From contig CAVUIK010000004.1 of NCBI GenBank assembly GCA_963741565.1, positions 62,001 through 126,000 of the forward strand: a stretch of DNA of 64,000 nt, written 5' to 3'. The stretch's first letter is position 1. The number at the start of each line of letters is the position of its first letter. The stretch is from Ga0077555 sp963741565 (lineage in GTDB: Bacteria > Pseudomonadota > Alphaproteobacteria > Rhizobiales > Hyphomicrobiaceae). The notes beneath the pieces are model-generated. The model saw nothing but the letters and a program-made list of their open reading frames with translations, had not been told where the DNA came from and did no database searches. The translations under genes were made by a program, and so were the position numbers. Below are positions 49,385 through 56,827 of this stretch, piece after piece.

Positions 49385-49413
49385 GCGGCCAATGAGGGGC
49401 TCTCCGCCCCTCA
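49385..49413 (+). repeat. 29-bp direct repeat, copy 1
   Basis: Identical to 50484-50512. It contains the hairpin GAGGGGCTCTCCGCCCCTC (7-bp stem, 5-nt loop). The two copies bracket the AT-rich segment with the orphan gene at 49766. Beyond the 29 bp the similarity fades (CACTCCC versus ATCTCCC). Confidence 0.9.
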
Positions 49414-49765
49414 CACTCCCCGACCAGGGCGGTCATCGATATCGAATGTATGATCGCAATAAATGGTGGCATGTAACTGTAATCACGGAATAATTAAATC
49501 GGTTGCCGTGAATCTCACTCGAGCGGATCAATCAGCGCGTTACGGCCATGACCTATCGATAAGCAGAAAAATCTGTTGTGCGTGCCTATATTGTCACAGG
49601 TTTTTGCAAGTTATTGGAATAAATAGAATTATTACACTCCAATTTGAGCATTTTATATTTTCTCAAGGCGGTGTTTGATTTTTGCGCATTGCCAACCAAG
49701 CCGTCTGAGCATCAGTATCGGTACGGCTGCAATTAGCAGTGATCCTATTGTATTGGGAGTCTGTC

Positions 49766-50377
49766 ATGTGGTGGAAAGAGATTGTGTCGGCGGTTTTTTT
49801 TCTCACTTTGCTCCTTCCCACTGACGCTCAGGCTCAAAATGAAGGCAAATTTGGCGGCCTCTCGCTAGGCATCGGCCTTTCGCTAACCCACGATTTAGGC
49901 TGGAATGATCGCGTATCCAAAGCCAGCGTCGTCAATGGCATCGTTCGTGTCGATGAAGAAAAAAATGATCTCGCGCGCATAATGCTTGAGGCACATTACT
50001 TTTTTACGCCGGATTCGTCGTTTGGATTGGGCAATGTTCCTAAGGGAATGTGGGGGCATGGACCGTTCGTGGCGATCGCACCCGGAGGGGACAAGAAATT
50101 TATCGATGCGATCGGTCTCGGCTGGATGATAGGATTCAGGCCATACAGTTACAAAGACAAGGATGGAAACGCGACTTCTGATCCCAAGACTTCGGGAAAT
50201 TGGAGTTGGAATATAGGTATTGGGTTCGTTGTTGACGCAAATAGTAAAATCCTTGGCGACGGGATCACCGCGAACCAGCCACTCCCTGCTGGCGAATTTA
50301 CGAATGTTAGATTGAAAGACATTAGCCAAGGTGGGCTTATGTTGATTTCTTCATTTTCATTCAATTCTGGTCTCTAA
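49766..50377 (+). CDS. Orphan secreted protein, possible outer-membrane protein, AT-rich
   Basis: 203 residues from the ATG at 49766 with GGGAG 7 nt upstream. Signal peptide: MWWKEIVSAVFFLTLLLPTDAQA. The mature part alternates hydrophobic and polar residues with many aromatics and Gly (LSLGIGLSLTHDLGW, IMLEAHYFFTPDSSF, GHGPFVAIAPGGDKKF, AIGLGWMIGFRPYSYK, NWSWNIGIGFVVDANSKILG) and ends in SSFSFNSGL, resembling a small beta barrel. Resembles hypothetical phage- or island-borne outer-membrane proteins; I recognise no family. Base composition differs from all genes to the left, pointing to transfer. Confidence 0.65.
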   Translation: MWWKEIVSAVFFLTLLLPTDAQAQNEGKFGGLSLGIGLSLTHDLGWNDRVSKASVVNGIVRVDEEKNDLARIMLEAHYFFTPDSSFGLGNVPKGMWGHGPFVAIAPGGDKKFIDAIGLGWMIGFRPYSYKDKDGNATSDPKTSGNWSWNIGIGFVVDANSKILGDGITANQPLPAGEFTNVRLKDISQGGLMLISSFSFNSGL

Positions 50378-50483
50378 CAAGACGAACAAGGCGGTTAAAT
50401 TCCAGTCGCGTCGAAAGCCAATTCCATCACATCGTTGCTACTTCAAATCACGTCGACGCTGATGACGTGGCCGGGAATGGTCT

Positions 50484-50512
50484 GCGGCCAATGAGGGGCT
50501 CTCCGCCCCTCA
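50484..50512 (+). repeat. 29-bp direct repeat, copy 2
   Basis: Exact copy, same orientation, of 49385-49413, 1.1 kb away on the other side of the AT-rich orphan gene. Confidence 0.9.
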
Positions 50513-50684
50513 ATCTCCCGGACGAGGGGCTAGCCCTTGGGCCCGCGACAAGTGAAGCTGCCCTCGGGGTCGTCGCCCCTCGGCGCGAGAATGACGGCGG
50601 CGGTGTATGGCCGTTGGCCTGACTCCGGATTGATCCCAGGCCATGATGTGTCGCGGACACGCGCGGTGCGCGCATTGGTTCAAG

Positions 50685-50715
50685 TGTCATCCTCGGGCTT
50701 GTCCCGAGGACCCAT
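50685..50715 (+). repeat. 31-bp inverted repeat, left copy (REP-like)
   Basis: Begins TGTCATCCTCGGG and ends CCCGAGGACCCAT; internal hairpin TCCTCGGG/CCCGAGGA around a CTTGT loop. The reverse complement matches 51083-51113 in all 31 positions. The element resembles palindromic repeats scattered in alphaproteobacterial genomes. It sits 12 bp beyond the GIY-YIG stop. Confidence 0.92.
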
Positions 50716-50727
50716 GCCTCCACTTGC

Positions 50728-51045
50728 TCAGGTGACGCGGTTTCCCGGCAACGCCAGCAACTCCGGATATAGATCCACCCAACGGAGGTTCTCCCGCTCA
50801 ATGAGATTGATCTTCCACTGCCGCACATAGTGTTTCAACGTCTTCTCGCGCTGGATCGCGTCATCGACCGACGCGAATGGCTCATAGTGCACGAGTATCT
50901 TCACGCCATAGCGGCTTGTGAATTTCGAGCCAATGCCCGCGCGGTGGGCCTCGACGCGGCCGAGCAGATCGTTGGTCACGCCGACATAGAGCGTTCCGTA
51001 GGGCTTGCTTGCGACGATGTAGACCCAGTAGGTGAAACCGGACAT
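50728..51045 (-). CDS. GIY-YIG nuclease-domain protein (YhbQ/UPF0213 type)
   Basis: 105 residues from the ATG at 51045; the frame from 51099 would run into the repeat. A single compact GIY-YIG fold: YWVYIVASKPYGTLYVGVTND (the GIY...YIG strands as VYI and YVG), catalytic Arg in LLGRVEAHRAG, and catalytic Glu in DAIQREKTLKHY. The family ending is WKINLIERENLRWVDLYPELL. It cuts DNA in homing endonucleases and UvrC relatives; the stand-alone YhbQ type has no settled role. The gene is closed in by perfect 31-bp inverted repeats on both sides, as if part of a small mobile unit. Confidence 0.88.
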   Translation of the reverse strand: MSGFTYWVYIVASKPYGTLYVGVTNDLLGRVEAHRAGIGSKFTSRYGVKILVHYEPFASVDDAIQREKTLKHYVRQWKINLIERENLRWVDLYPELLALPGNRVT

Positions 51046-51082
51046 CGGGTGCGCTCCAACTTGCCTCTGAATGTGCGGCACG

Positions 51083-51113
51083 ATGGGTCCTCGGGACAAG
51101 CCCGAGGATGACA
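51083..51113 (-). repeat. 31-bp inverted repeat, right copy (REP-like)
   Basis: Perfect reverse complement of 50685-50715, 37 bp before the GIY-YIG start. Outside the two repeats stand GTTCAAG (50678-50684) and GTTCGAG (51114-51120), 6 of 7 identical, in the position where a target duplication would be. Confidence 0.92.
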
Positions 51114-51206
51114 GTTCGAGGATGTCTTTGGCAGAAGCCAGACACCAATCGAGACGGCCCCGCCATCGCGCTCGCGGCGGGCGGCGGGGTCTGCTAGGAT
51201 CGCGGC

Positions 51207-51473
51207 ATGAGCCCTACACTCGTACCCGCTGACGCCGCGTCCGCCGATCCGCTCGACGCGATCATCCTGTCGTGCGCCACGGGTGAATGGTGCAAGGTGG
51301 CGCTGTTCATCTCGCGTGTGGTCGACGCGGCGAAGGCGCAAACGCTTGATGCGACGGCGCAGGCGATTGCCGCGCGCCTCTACGTGCTGGTCGAAGCCGG
51401 ACGCCTCGAGGCCAACGGCAACGTGCGCCGCTGGCGCGCCGCCGAGGTGCGCGGCGTCCCGGCGGCGTCGTAA
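51207..51473 (+). CDS. Small DUF3658-like protein
   Basis: 88 residues, ATG 51207. The sequence DAIILSCATGEWCKVALFISRVVDAAK followed by IAARLYVLVEAGRLEANGNVRRWRAAEVR has the helix plus winged beta-hairpin of DUF3658, usually fused to DUF1835 but here alone. Function unknown. Last GC-rich gene before the tRNA and island. Confidence 0.55.
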   Translation: MSPTLVPADAASADPLDAIILSCATGEWCKVALFISRVVDAAKAQTLDATAQAIAARLYVLVEAGRLEANGNVRRWRAAEVRGVPAAS

Positions 51474-51666
51474 GTTGCGCCGAGAACCCGCGGTTTCGTG
51501 GGCGGCGTCAGGCCCACGGCCAGACTCCGGCGTTTGCGGCGCGGCAGCCCGGCCAAATCAGGTGTGTAAACCGGGGGCGGCGGGGCGGAACGTGCTGGAC
51601 TCGACCAAGTTGCTGCGATAGAGAACCGCGGTCGGGGTCCCTGCGGGCCCCGTTGCCGTGTGGTGC

Positions 51667-51742
51667 GGGCGATTAGCTCAGTTGGTAGAGCAGGTGACTC
51701 TTAATCACCGGGTCGAAGGTTCGAGTCCTTCATCGCCCACCA
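51667..51742 (+). tRNA. tRNA-Lys (anticodon CTT)
   Basis: 76 nt. Acceptor stem GGGCGAT / ATCGCCC, D-arm TAGCTCAGTTGGTAGAGCA, anticodon stem GGTGA / TCACC around CTCTTAA (anticodon CTT, reads AAG), T-arm with GGTTCGAGTCC, discriminator A and encoded CCA at 51740-51742. It marks the left edge of the AT-richer island; no second copy of its 3' end was found in the window. Confidence 0.97.
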
Positions 51743-51844
51743 AACAAATCAATGGCTTAGATGGTTGTGCCGCAATTGAGCTACCAGCGCAGTATCATAT
51801 AGTGGAAAGAAAACAGGGGTCTTTCAAGGCGGCAACGCGGGTTG

Positions 51845-52096
51845 TTAAAGGTCCGCAAGCATTGCTTTGATGGCCCGGTGCAGTGGCTTGAGGTGGACCG
51901 TCGCCAAGTGCCAAATCACGGCAAGATCGATCCGATGGTACTCATGCCGAAGGTGATTTCCGATCATAAAGAAGTTGGGCCACTGAATTGTTGGGTGCTG
52001 GTTGCGGAGCGGGAATGCGTCGCAAAAGTGAATGACGACAAGCGTGCCTATTTGCCGCATGCTCGATGGCCGCACGAGGCAAACATCCTCTATCAA
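51845..52096 (-). pseudogene. HepT/DUF86-like remnant
   Basis: 83 codons. The C-terminal half reads GNHLRHEYHRIDLAVIWHL and LKPLHRAIKAML, which matches the HepT-like (DUF86) RNase-toxin ending with its conserved R-x-x-H-x-Y pattern (RHEY). The N-terminal helix of the family is missing or unrecognisable, and no MntA/nucleotidyltransferase partner is adjacent. I read it as a decayed fragment of a HEPN-MNT toxin module left next to the tRNA. The opposite-strand frame (51842-52105) has no similarity. Confidence 0.5.
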
Positions 52097-52178
52097 GAAA
52101 AATGAGCTGTTTTCTCTTAACAGGCGTGCTGCGACTGATCAGTGTCGAGAAAACGGCAACAGACATACGAGGAGAAAT

Positions 52179-53027
52179 ATGAGCAGCGTCGAACTTGAGC
52201 ATCACTTGTGCCCGTACTGCGGCGGCGGTAAGCACACATTTTGGGCTACGGAGCGAGGCTTCAACACTGTCAAGTGCAACGATTGTGCCTATCTGTTTCT
52301 CAACCCGCGACCCAATGCAGCGCTACGCGAGAAAGCCACTCAGCTAGGTGTGCACGGAGCTGCCAATGACATGGACATCAGAGAGCATTATGTTCCGAGC
52401 AAGGTCACGCGATACAGAAAGATTCTGAAGACAAGCTTTGCTGATGTCTGGTCCCGTGCGGAGCCTGTTACTTGGCTTGATATTGGGGCGGGCTATGGTG
52501 AAGTCGTCGAGGCCGTTGCGACGTTGGCGCCGAAGGGCAGCAGGGTCATGGGCTTGGAGCCGATGACGGAGAAAGCCCGTGCAGCACAACAGCGCGGCAT
52601 CAACATCGTGGCGTCCTTTGTCGGCCCTGATACGCCGAAGAGCCGGTTTGTATCGTTGATCGACGTATTCTCTCACATCAATGACTTCGATGCATTCCTG
52701 ACAGACGTCGCCAACATCTTAGAGGACGAAGGGGAGTTCTTTATTGAAACGGGCGATATGGGCGATATAGGATCGCGCGAGGAGTTCCCGGGAGAGTTGG
52801 GGCTGCCGGATCACGTCGCGTTTGCGAATAGCGAACATCTTTGCGGATTCCTGAAGCGAAACCAATTCGATATCATCTCGATCGATCGAGAGCAGATTGA
52901 CGATTATGCGTTCACATTCAAAAATGCGATCAAGAAGGCGATAGGTCGCAATGTGATACTGAAGATGCCTTATACTTCGCCGTTTCGGACCTTACGTGTC
53001 CGTGCAAGAAAACGACCGGTGAAGTAA
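52179..53027 (+). CDS. SAM-dependent methyltransferase with N-terminal zinc ribbon
   Basis: 282 residues from the ATG at 52179 (AGGAG upstream); longer frames lack similarity. N-terminal CPYCGGGK ... VKCNDCAYLFLNPRP is a Cys4 ribbon frequent in methyltransferases of nucleotide-sugar and lipopolysaccharide gene clusters. SAM motif I is WLDIGAGYGEVVEAVA, with GLEPMTEKARAAQQRG after it and LIDVFSHINDFDAFLTDV as motif IV. Likely methylates a glycan or sugar precursor. First gene of the island after the tRNA; 35 bp before the glycosyltransferase gene. Confidence 0.85.
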   Translation: MSSVELEHHLCPYCGGGKHTFWATERGFNTVKCNDCAYLFLNPRPNAALREKATQLGVHGAANDMDIREHYVPSKVTRYRKILKTSFADVWSRAEPVTWLDIGAGYGEVVEAVATLAPKGSRVMGLEPMTEKARAAQQRGINIVASFVGPDTPKSRFVSLIDVFSHINDFDAFLTDVANILEDEGEFFIETGDMGDIGSREEFPGELGLPDHVAFANSEHLCGFLKRNQFDIISIDREQIDDYAFTFKNAIKKAIGRNVILKMPYTSPFRTLRVRARKRPVK

Positions 53028-53062
53028 ACTAGATCAAACGATTGCCAAAGAGACACTCAAAC

Positions 53063-54208
53063 ATGCGCATCGCACACCTGTGTCTGTCGAACTGGTACAT
53101 TGAGGGCGTCTACTACCAAGAGAACGAGCTGGTTCGACAGAATGTCGAAGATGGACACGACGTGTTGGTCGTCGCTTCGACTGAGACGCTTGGTGAAGGA
53201 GGCAAGATCGTCTACACGAAGGCCGGTCGCTTTTGGGGTCCCGAAGGAGCTGAGGTGGTTCGGCTTCCATACCGGCTCTGGCCCGCGACGCTTGCTCGCA
53301 AACTGCGAGCGCATCCCGACGTTTACCGGCTGCTGCAAGAATTCCGCCCAGAGGCGATACTCTTTCACGGCACGTGCGGGTGGGAGGTGGCGACAGTGGC
53401 TCGATACGCCCGCAATAATCCCGATGTGCTGTTCTACATCGACAGCCACGAGGACAAAAACAACAGTGCCCGCAGTTTCGTGTCGCGCGAGTTTCTCCAC
53501 AAATTGTACTATCGCTTCTGTCTCCGTCGCGCCTGGCCGACTGCGCGGAAGATCTTGTGCGTTTCGACCGAAATTATGGAATTTGTCGAGGACACCTACC
53601 GCGTCCCGCGAGAGAATCTGGAATTCTTTCCGCTTGGCGGCCGGCCAATTCCCTCAGGAGAGTACACGGACCGTCGCCGAACTATGCGCGAGAGACTGTC
53701 AATTGCTTGTGACGAGATCCTTTTCATTCAGTCGGGAAAGCAAACTCGGCGCAAGAAGTTGATTGAGGCTTTAATGGCGTTCGAAACAGCGGCGCCGCCG
53801 AATGCTCGGCTCAAGGTCGTCGGGATGCTGGATGATGAGATTCGGCATGAGGCGACCCAGCTAATCGCAAGAAATCCTCACGTTGAGTTCCTAGGCTGGA
53901 AGAATACAGATGAACTCACGGACTTACTCTGCGCCGCAGACATCTACCTCCAACCCGGCACTCAGTCAGTCACCATGCAGCACAGTCTATGCTGCCATTG
54001 TGCCGTCATCATTGACGATGTCGCATCTCACAAGGTTTATATGGATGAGAATGGCTGGTTGGTCGATGACAGCAAGTCGTTAGCAGCTGCGTTTGCAGCT
54101 ACGTCCAATGCTGATCTCGTCCACATGCAGCAGCGATCATTCGGCGTCGCGTCGCGATTGCTCGACTACGCCATACTAGGTAAGCGTATACTGCGCGCGA
54201 ACCCGTGA
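53063..54208 (+). CDS. Glycosyltransferase, GT4-like (GT-B fold)
   Basis: 381 residues from the ATG at 53063 (MRIAHLCLSNWYIEG). The N-terminal Rossmann half includes GHDVLVVAST and EAILFHGTCGWEVATVARYA; the C-terminal half has FIQSGKQTRRKKLIEALMAF, VEFLGWKNTDELTDLLCAADIYLQPGT. The EX7E glycan-donor motif is not clearly present (QPGTQSVTMQHSLCCHC stands in its place). Surface polysaccharide or O-antigen synthesis is likely. Pairs with the methyltransferase gene just upstream. Confidence 0.8.
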   Translation: MRIAHLCLSNWYIEGVYYQENELVRQNVEDGHDVLVVASTETLGEGGKIVYTKAGRFWGPEGAEVVRLPYRLWPATLARKLRAHPDVYRLLQEFRPEAILFHGTCGWEVATVARYARNNPDVLFYIDSHEDKNNSARSFVSREFLHKLYYRFCLRRAWPTARKILCVSTEIMEFVEDTYRVPRENLEFFPLGGRPIPSGEYTDRRRTMRERLSIACDEILFIQSGKQTRRKKLIEALMAFETAAPPNARLKVVGMLDDEIRHEATQLIARNPHVEFLGWKNTDELTDLLCAADIYLQPGTQSVTMQHSLCCHCAVIIDDVASHKVYMDENGWLVDDSKSLAAAFAATSNADLVHMQQRSFGVASRLLDYAILGKRILRANP

Positions 54209-54312
54209 TGATGGTGCCCATCCGGTGAGAACCGCGGCGAGGTTGATGCAGTGGACGTCGCCCGCTCCCGGCTTCCGAGTGTCATAGGGTGTTCAATCCG
54301 GGTCAGGTTCAC

Positions 54313-55848
54313 TCATCTGCCAGCCCTCCGCGCAAATTGTTCCACAAATCGGGGGAACGTCTCCTCTTCTACGTTAATCACAAGTTTTGAGGCTATATTG
54401 AGCGCTCTAGGCATCCATCGCGACGACCAGCCAGATCGCTCAATCTTGACCCGAGCGATCCGCGACACCGATGCTCTCGAATGCGCTGCCGCCTTCAAGT
54501 GTGGAGTAATGAAGATGTCCAAGCTCCCATTCAAGTACGCCTGCTCCTGACCTGCGGTTATTGCAAATCTAGATTGGTCGCCGAATGCAGCCTCTAGCAT
54601 TCCATTCCATTCATAAAAGCGGACGAACCGTCGCAACGCATAGTCAGCACCAGTGCAGTCGTCAATTACGATAAGTTCGGAGGCTCGAACAGATGCATTG
54701 CTCTCGAAGAAGTTTATCAATGCCTGCTGTTTCCTCCAATCCGCATAAAGTTCCGAGTATGCGTTCACTCCAAATGCCAAGCATACGGCAACTATGACTG
54801 ACAAAACCGCTCTACGCATCCACCCGCGTGACAGGAAAACACCCCCGGAAAGGCATAGTGCTACACCAAGCGGCATCAACAGTTGGTGCCTCGAAGTCCA
54901 CTCGATGAACGTAGGGACATGATCCAAGATCCAGTAAGGAAGCAGCGCCAACCCCAGAGCGGTCGCGCCCAATAGCATGGGCAAACGCATTGAACCGCGA
55001 TCAAGGCGTCGGCTCCAAGCCTCGGGCGGGAGAAGTTTAGACGTCAAGATGTATGACGCAGGGAGGAGCAAAATAAACAGAGCGCCATTGATTGAAAAAT
55101 TGGCGATATCTGAAAATTGAGCTCTGCTTGCGGAGAGCAGATTGTTTCCGCGATAATTACTATTGTACCCTTCATACAAACCATGCGGTGGAAAGAAAAT
55201 GGTCTTGAATAGAAAGAACGATATTGGCATAGAAATCCATAGCGCATTTTGACGTCCAAATGCAATGATCGAGCGAACTGAGCGGCTGTTGGTCTTGCAA
55301 TAAAAGAGCTCAAGCAGAGGCAATGCAAAAAAAACCAAAAGAGATTGAGTATTAAAACTAATAAGGAATCCGATGGCCGATAGATAAGGCCAGCGAAACA
55401 TTGCCCACCAGGACAAGAAAAATAAAAAATAGAAAATGGTGGACGGCAGGCATATCAGCGCTGCGCGAGCCATGTTGAATGGCAATAGCACAAATAGTAG
55501 AGTAGTTACCGTGACATAATCGCGATCAAAGAGTTCATTGCGCCTGAGTATAAAAAAGCAAAAATATCCAGCGCCAAGCATTAGAAAGAAGGTGCAGGTT
55601 TTGTATAGCCATGGCCCTGCTTCAAGGAGGAGCACATGCAAGTAGGCGACTAGGTTAAACAAAGATCCGGCATGCTCAAAAATTTCAAAGAGAGTTTTAG
55701 GGTCGGCGCGATACAAGACCCAGTCGTCCCAGAATATTCCACTTGGTATTGCGAGAAGGCCTCCGTGCATCAACGCGTAGAGGGCACATACTGGAGTGTA
55801 AAGTCGTTTAAGTTCCGTTGCTCCCTCGGTCTGCTTCCTCTGCGCCAT
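54313..55848 (-). CDS. Multi-pass membrane protein, unknown function
   Basis: 511 residues from the ATG at 55848, which has GGAGG 5 nt upstream; the frame from 55893 is less likely. About ten hydrophobic segments fill residues 20-400, with an early FWDDWVLYRAD like the acidic loop of GT-C glycosyltransferases and polysaccharide polymerases, then a soluble C-terminal ~120 residues (ELIVIDDCTGADYALRRFVR). It may transfer or flip a sugar during surface-glycan assembly; this is inference from context. AT-rich relative to the chromosome; converges with the glycosyltransferase gene. Confidence 0.7.
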   Translation of the reverse strand: MAQRKQTEGATELKRLYTPVCALYALMHGGLLAIPSGIFWDDWVLYRADPKTLFEIFEHAGSLFNLVAYLHVLLLEAGPWLYKTCTFFLMLGAGYFCFFILRRNELFDRDYVTVTTLLFVLLPFNMARAALICLPSTIFYFLFFLSWWAMFRWPYLSAIGFLISFNTQSLLVFFALPLLELFYCKTNSRSVRSIIAFGRQNALWISMPISFFLFKTIFFPPHGLYEGYNSNYRGNNLLSASRAQFSDIANFSINGALFILLLPASYILTSKLLPPEAWSRRLDRGSMRLPMLLGATALGLALLPYWILDHVPTFIEWTSRHQLLMPLGVALCLSGGVFLSRGWMRRAVLSVIVAVCLAFGVNAYSELYADWRKQQALINFFESNASVRASELIVIDDCTGADYALRRFVRFYEWNGMLEAAFGDQSRFAITAGQEQAYLNGSLDIFITPHLKAAAHSRASVSRIARVKIERSGWSSRWMPRALNIASKLVINVEEETFPRFVEQFARRAGR

Positions 55849-55889
55849 AAGGCCTCCACCCCTTTTTTTTGATGATGCCTGCGAAGACG

Positions 55890-56255
55890 TCATGAATCCG
55901 ACGTGCGACTACGAAACAGCAAGCCTAGCAGGCTGTTGAACTTCTCGCATGCTGACAGTTTGTTGCGAATATGATTCCGTTCGGGCTCCACGTCGAGGGG
56001 GGGCTCGCATGCGCGGTTCGGATCAGAGATCAGCTGACCCAGATCGGCAACGATCGGCTTCAGCCGGCCGTTCTCTTCTTCGAGCTCGCGCAGCCGCTTC
56101 ATTTCGCTCGGCATCAGGCCGGAGTACGTCTTCTTCCAGTTGAAGTGCGTCGCCTGGCTGATGCCCGCCTTCCGGCAGATCTCGTCGACCGGCGTCCCGT
56201 TCTCACCCTACTGGATGAATGCCTTTTGCGCGTCCGCGAACTTCGATGCCTTCAT
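55890..56255 (-). pseudogene. IS3-family OrfA remnant with in-frame stop
   Basis: Read leftward from ATG 56255: MKASKFADAQKAFIQ, then TAG at 56208-56210, then GENGTPVDEICRKAGISQAT and EENGRLKPIVADLG, the helix-turn-helix and Leu-zipper of IS3-type OrfA. Similarity stops near 56037 and the frame runs out at 55890. The stop codon and lost 3' part make it inactive. The IS3 OrfB fragment at 57574 is in the opposite orientation, so the two do not form one element as they stand. Confidence 0.75.
55925..55940 (+). repeat. Short repeat matching the end of the IS5-like element
   Basis: 16 bases starting CTAGCAGGCTG match 63309-63324 at 15 of 16 positions, same orientation. The right copy lies at the terminus of the IS5-like transposase gene, so this may be a solo IS end left at the other side of the IS cluster. 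Confidence 0.45.
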
Positions 56256-56446
56256 GGGTCTTCCGTCATCTCCCCAGCCTCGGGAACAATCCGGAAAACT
56301 CTAACATGAAACGAGCACATTTCGGGGGAGCAAATCAGTCATGAGCAGATCATGAGCTCGCCAGTCGCACCGAGGCGTTGGTGCGGGAGGCGAAGCTGCT
56401 GGTCTAAGGTGGAATTCATCGATACGCCGCGTCGCGAACAGGCGAA

Positions 56447-56770
56447 GTGACGCAGGCGGGGCGCGACGGTAACTTGCCAATCTCCTTGGAGTTGCGGAGC
56501 CTGCATTTCAATGCCAACACGGCAAACTTGGCAGCGAGTGGCGAGATGCTGGCAGAGTGGTTCGATGTCTTGGGTGCCGAGTTTCCACGTTCGGTATGGC
56601 CGACCGGTTACCTTGCGGGACGGTCGCTATGTGCCTCCACGCCACGTCATTTCGGAGGGGGCTATAAGGCGGTCGACTTTCACCCATACTTCAATTTGCG
56701 CGAGCCGTTCACCGAGGACATTGACGCAAAGGTCGCGGATGGGGTTCACAAAGTGCTCCGATACGAATGA
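56447..56770 (+). CDS. Unrecognised reading frame, possible gene remnant
   Basis: 107 codons from GTG 56447, ending 57 bp before the acetyltransferase gene. The latter half (GGGYKAVDFHPYFNLREPFTED, VADGVHKVLRYE) looks protein-like, but I recognise no family, no ribosome site is evident, and it lies between IS debris and an island gene. It may be the 3' end of a lost sugar-biosynthesis gene. The rest of 56256-56446 shows nothing further. Confidence 0.25.
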   Translation: MTQAGRDGNLPISLELRSLHFNANTANLAASGEMLAEWFDVLGAEFPRSVWPTGYLAGRSLCASTPRHFGGGYKAVDFHPYFNLREPFTEDIDAKVADGVHKVLRYE

Positions 56771-56827
56771 TGCTGTTGCGCATTGCCAACCTGATCCGAC
56801 TTGACACGAAACGAAAAGGACACAACC

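Larger units (their letters stand above)
49249..49765. other. Post-uvrA intergenic region (517 bp)
   Basis: Holds a 14-bp partial copy (49278-49291) of the 31-bp repeat that flanks the GIY-YIG gene, then the first 29-bp direct repeat (49385-49413). From about 49440 it becomes clearly AT-rich (runs such as TTTTATATTTTCTC). A 71-codon frame at 49463-49678 is Cys/His/Ile-rich without a convincing start or similarity, so I do not call it a gene. Confidence 0.6.
50378..50727. other. Repeat-bearing intergenic region (350 bp)
   Basis: Contains copy 2 of the 29-bp direct repeat (50484-50512), returns to GC-rich composition from about 50455, and ends with the left 31-bp inverted repeat (50685-50715). 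No gene seen between them. Confidence 0.6.

Noticed and set aside
49463..49678. A 71-codon frame in the AT-rich region
   Set aside because: No ribosome site, no similarity, and random frames of this size are expected; described only as part of the intergenic region.
51667..51742. Duplicated tRNA 3' end (att site) for the island
   Set aside because: I looked for a second copy of the GGTTCGAGTCC...CACCA end within the window and found none; the border may be outside.
51658..51870. A 70-codon frame with LAQLVEQVTLNHRVEGSS
   Set aside because: This is the translation of tRNA-Lys itself, a familiar false ORF.
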